Assembly (NCBI RefSeq): GCF_020151015.1
Contig: NZ_CP083747.1
Location: 1-64,000, forward strand
Direction of reading: 5' to 3'
DNA: 64,000 nt
Source of the DNA: Pseudomonas sp. p1(2021b)
Lineage (GTDB): Bacteria > Pseudomonadota > Gammaproteobacteria > Pseudomonadales > Pseudomonadaceae
How positions within the stretch are numbered: the first letter of the stretch is position 1; the number at the start of each line of letters is the position of its first letter. Positions 61,428 through 64,000 of this stretch are shown one piece after another. Below the pieces are notes generated by a model, which searched no databases, was not told where the DNA came from, and saw only the letters and a list, made by a program, of their open reading frames with translations. A program made the translations under genes and the position numbers.

Positions 61428-62131
61428 TCGAGCTCTACTACTGGCCAACACCCAACGGCCACAAGATCACCCTGTTTCTGGAAGAGGCCGGCCTGGACTA
61501 CCGCATCCACCCGGTGGATATCAGCGCGGGCGACCAGTTCAAACCCGATTTCCTCGCGTTCTCGCCGAACAACCGCATGCCCGCCATCATCGACACTGCG
61601 CCGGCCGATGGCGGGGAAGCAGTGACGGTGTTCGAATCCGGCGCCATCCTGCTGTACCTGGCGGAAAAAACCGGGTTGTTCCTGCCCACCGACCTGCGTG
61701 GCCGCAAGACGGTGACGGAATGGCTGTTCTGGCAAATGGGCGGGCTTGGGCCGATGGCCGGGCAGAACCATCATTTCGGGATCTATGCACCGGAAAAGAT
61801 CCCCTACGCGATCAACCGCTACGTCAACGAAACCAACCGCCTCTATGGCGTGCTGGATCGTCGCCTGGCGGACAGCACCTTCGTTGCCGGCGAGCAGTAC
61901 AGCATTGCCGACATGGCGTGCTACCCCTGGATCGTGCCGTGGAAGAACCAGCAGCAGAACCTCGACGACTTCCCCCATGTGCGCCGCTGGTTCGAGGCCA
62001 TCGCCCAGCGCCCGGCCACGGTCAGGGCCTACGCCAGGGGTGAGCCGTTCTCCAGCCGCCCGACGGTGACCGAGGCGGGCAAGAAGATCCTCTTCGGGCA
62101 GACGGCGGGCAATGTACCGGCCGGGCAATGA
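61424..62131 (+). CDS. Glutathione S-transferase (YfcG/YghU-like)
   Basis: The 235-residue protein has N-terminal motif YYWPTPNGHKITLFLEEAG and ESGAILLYLAEKTGLFLPTD, then the helical domain with STFVAGEQYSIADMACYPWI. Members of this group bind glutathione and show peroxidase or disulfide reductase activity. Translationally coupled to the TetR gene, it forms with the opposite GST an inducible detoxification set. Start ATG overlaps the TetR stop. Confidence 0.88.
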   Translation: MIELYYWPTPNGHKITLFLEEAGLDYRIHPVDISAGDQFKPDFLAFSPNNRMPAIIDTAPADGGEAVTVFESGAILLYLAEKTGLFLPTDLRGRKTVTEWLFWQMGGLGPMAGQNHHFGIYAPEKIPYAINRYVNETNRLYGVLDRRLADSTFVAGEQYSIADMACYPWIVPWKNQQQNLDDFPHVRRWFEAIAQRPATVRAYARGEPFSSRPTVTEAGKKILFGQTAGNVPAGQ

Positions 62132-62273
62132 GCCCCTGAGCCTGCCGTACCTGCCGTAATAGCCTTGATGCATTCAGCCGTGGGCCTCGGTTCCTGCCCC
62201 TCTCTCATAAACGGTAGAGGGGCACGGAGCGCCCACGACCTGAAGCGCACAGCATTGCCTGCGCCAGTCGCAT
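62132..62273. other. Gap with a weak hairpin
   Basis: CCCCTCT (about 62198) and AGAGGGG (about 62215) can pair between the convergent GST and DoxX genes, possibly serving as a weak bidirectional terminator. Confidence 0.35.
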
Positions 62274-62738
62274 TCAGCGAATGCGCAGCAGCCTGTCCAG
62301 CGACCACGCCCCGGCGCCCCGGCCGATGATGACCAGCAGCAATCCGGCCCAGGACAGGTGCGTTGGCCAGGCATCGGGGTAGACGAATACCTGGATGACC
62401 GCAGTCATGCCCAGCAGCGCCAGGGCAGACAGGCGCGAGAACAGGCCGACGATCAGCAGCAGCGGAAACACATGCTCGGCATAGGTCGCCAGGTGGGCGG
62501 CCAGGTGCGGTGACAGCAGCGGCAGGGCGTATTCGCTACGAAACAGCTCATAGGTACCGGGGGTGATGGTCAACAGCCCCTCGACCTTGGTGCGCCCCGA
62601 GAGAAAGAAGATCGCCGCAACGCTGATGCGCGCCACCAGGCTGAGCGTCGAGTCGCTGATCAAGCAGGTCGCAACCTGGTCCCAGCGTTGACGCACTGTG
62701 GCGCGGCTGTTGTTGGACGACGGCTGGGTGATATCCAT
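62274..62738 (-). CDS. DoxX-family membrane protein
   Basis: The 154-residue inner-membrane protein has four helices ([75 protein letters not shown]). [11 protein letters not shown] and [11 protein letters not shown] are typical DoxX segments. Third gene of the leftward operon, 11 bp after the DUF2063 gene with AAGGAAAT upstream of the ATG. In DUF692/DUF2063 operons a DoxX protein is a common extra member (HvfD-like); its role may be membrane redox or transport. Confidence 0.86.
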   Translation of the reverse strand: MDITQPSSNNSRATVRQRWDQVATCLISDSTLSLVARISVAAIFFLSGRTKVEGLLTITPGTYELFRSEYALPLLSPHLAAHLATYAEHVFPLLLIVGLFSRLSALALLGMTAVIQVFVYPDAWPTHLSWAGLLLVIIGRGAGAWSLDRLLRIR

Positions 62739-62749
62739 GGCTATTTCCT

Positions 62750-63505
62750 TCATGCAAGAACAAGGGGAGAGAACACGCGGGCACCCAGCAAGCGGCTGAG
62801 CAGGTCGGTAAAGTCCAGGTCGCCTTGCCGCTGCAAGGCCAGGGCCGAGGCCCGCTCCAGATCGTGTCCGGCAGCGCAGGCGTCCAGAAACACGCAGCCA
62901 GCGGGTTCGAGCGCGTGCCAGGTGACGCCATCGCAATGGCCCACCAGCAAAGCGCCTTCGCCCTGCCAGGGCAGGTTGTCAGGCAGGTCCACCCCTTCGC
63001 GGTTGCAGCGCCAGAGGCTGTAGATCGGTTGCTCGTCGAACCACCGCCAGCGTGCGCTGGCGCGCGGGCGCAGGTGACAGGTTGCCAGTGCCTCGGGCGA
63101 CACGCCGGCCAGGCTGGCAAGTTCCAGCGCGGGCTCCTGCACGGCACAGAAGGCCTCTATCCACAGGTAGTCGAGTTGGGCCACCGGGCCCAGGTAGGGC
63201 AGCTCCCGGGCCGGCTCGAAGGCCGCGAGAAACGCGGGAAAGTCCGCCCCGTAGAAGATCAGGCGGGCATCGCTTGGTGCGCAGGCGTTGGCATGAACGA
63301 CCGCCGCCGCGCGCAGCCAGTCACGGCCGACCAGGCGTTCGACGCTGGGGAAGTTGTCACACAGCGCCTCGACGCAGCCCTTGAGTACGGTATTGCGGTA
63401 CACCTGAAAGCCGGGTTGCGCGGTGAGGGCGGACAGTTCCGGGGCGGCACGTACCTGCAAGGCCTCGATGAAGGCGTCCTGGAAGTGTTCGAGACGTCTG
63501 ATCAT
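62750..63505 (-). CDS. DUF2063 protein, HvfC/BufC-like partner
   Basis: The 251-residue protein has the DUF2063 N-terminal domain (about 1-95, [48 protein letters not shown]). A variable C-terminal domain follows ([19 protein letters not shown]). In known systems it binds the precursor peptide and helps the adjacent DUF692 enzyme modify cysteines. Start ATG overlaps the stop of the DUF692 gene (ATGA). Length fits the family (about 250-260). Confidence 0.88.
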   Translation of the reverse strand: MIRRLEHFQDAFIEALQVRAAPELSALTAQPGFQVYRNTVLKGCVEALCDNFPSVERLVGRDWLRAAAVVHANACAPSDARLIFYGADFPAFLAAFEPARELPYLGPVAQLDYLWIEAFCAVQEPALELASLAGVSPEALATCHLRPRASARWRWFDEQPIYSLWRCNREGVDLPDNLPWQGEGALLVGHCDGVTWHALEPAGCVFLDACAAGHDLERASALALQRQGDLDFTDLLSRLLGARVFSPLVLA

Positions 63506-64000
63506 TGCGTCGCTCCCAGTCGGTCGAGCATGGCCTGGGCGTGCGCGCGTTCGCCGAGCAATGCCGTGAACGCGGGTACGTTGTCATCGCGCTCGATCAG
63601 CGTCGGGCGCGGGCCGATGCGCTGGATCAAGCGCTGATACAGGGCCCAGACCGGGTCAGCGACCGGGGCGTCGTGGGAGTCGATGAGCAACGCACCGCCG
63701 GCGTCATGGCTGTGCCCCGCCAGATGAATCTCCGCGACGGCCTGGCCCGGGAAGCGATCGATGTAGGCGGCCGGATCAAAATCGATGTTGTGCGCGCTGA
63801 CGTGCACGTTGTTGATGTCGAGCAGCAGGGCGCAACCAGTGCGCTGCGTCAGCTCGGTGAGAAAGTCGATTTCATCCCAGTCGTGGCCGTCCAGGTGCAG
63901 GTAATGGCTGGGATTTTCGATGGCAATGCTGCGCCCCAGGGCATCCTGGGTACGCTGTATGTTGTCTGCGATGCGTACCAGGGCCTCGTGGCTGCGCGGG
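63502..64000 (-). CDS. DUF692 (MNIO) enzyme, HvfB/BufB-like, partial
   Basis: About 165 C-terminal residues lie in the window; the N-terminus is beyond 64000. Visible hallmarks are SIAIENPSHYLHL (metal-binding E and N), DEIDFLTELTQRTGCALLLD INNVHVSAHN (D, N and H ligands), AVAEIHLAGHSHDAGGALLI DSH and PRPTLIERDDNVP (E and D ligands). This family (multinuclear non-heme iron-dependent oxidative enzymes) modifies cysteines in RiPP precursors to oxazolones, thioamides or related groups. The precursor gene (bufA/hvfA, DUF2282-like) would lie just outside. Confidence 0.9.
   Translation of the reverse strand, partial: PRSHEALVRIADNIQRTQDALGRSIAIENPSHYLHLDGHDWDEIDFLTELTQRTGCALLLDINNVHVSAHNIDFDPAAYIDRFPGQAVAEIHLAGHSHDAGGALLIDSHDAPVADPVWALYQRLIQRIGPRPTLIERDDNVPAFTALLGERAHAQAMLDRLGATQ

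Overview
The window looks like a chromosomal region of a Pseudomonas (probably fluorescens/putida group) that mobile DNA has broken up heavily. The high-GC backbone genes, a REP-like palindrome (7605-7618) and the families at both ends (GntR/TetR/LysR regulators, GSTs, a DUF692-DUF2063-DoxX operon) fit Pseudomonas. The organism is inferred from this content and was not tested by any search. No rRNA, tRNA, CRISPR array or replication origin was recognised.

Left part (1-18.3 kb): an IS30 copy has truncated a small membrane-protein gene, followed by a DM13-domain lipid-anchored or exported protein. Two identical ISL3 copies in opposite orientation (2960-4264, 8322-9626) bracket a Pseudomonas module: a GntR regulator, a TetR regulator, an isochorismatase-like hydrolase, a DUF2798 protein and a truncated ABC binding protein. 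The sequences flanking the two copies suggest the bracketed segment has been inverted. Next come a LysR regulator divergent from an MHS transporter and a nitrilase (9.8-13.1 kb), a helicase remnant cut by IS21 copy 1, and an ISAs1 element.

Middle (18.5-31.4 kb): a block of genes for thiol, methionine-sulfoxide and electrophile stress, with a codon style resembling alphaproteobacteria/sphingomonads. It holds msrB-msrA-GST-corA, a gene broken by an IS3 element, a quinone reductase-like MDR protein, a GlcG-like protein, a DUF1330 protein, a redoxin, a second IS30, a molybdopterin oxidoreductase with an FAD/NAD reductase, a glutaredoxin and a DUF427 protein. An AT-rich orphan sdhC follows.

Transposon region (31.4-57.5 kb): a Tn5563-like Tn3-family element carries a frameshifted resolvase, with a class 1 integron (IRi, intI1, attI1, one cassette with attC, no 3'-CS) inserted at its res region. 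Beyond it lie a second resolvase, broken hydrolase and permease genes, a periplasmic isochorismatase-like protein with a GlxA-type regulator, IS21 copy 2, an amidase, and the mer end of a Tn5563-like element (merR, merT with a nonsense codon, merP and a GDCCVxC protein, but no merA). After that come fragments of two tnpA genes, IS21 copy 3 (frameshifted), an RclR/RclC-like pair, and an apparently complete Tn21/Tn1721-type transposon (tnpA, tnpR, mcp) whose two 38-bp ends are of different types.

Right part (57.5-64 kb): quieter chromosome with an SDR, a DUF2798 protein, a canonical L-2-haloacid dehalogenase, and a GST divergent from a TetR-GST pair with a clear palindromic operator. The left-reading operon encoding a DUF692 (MNIO, HvfB/BufB-like) enzyme, a DUF2063 (HvfC/BufC-like) partner and a DoxX protein runs off the window edge. 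It is the best candidate for a RiPP-type copper or stress-response system.
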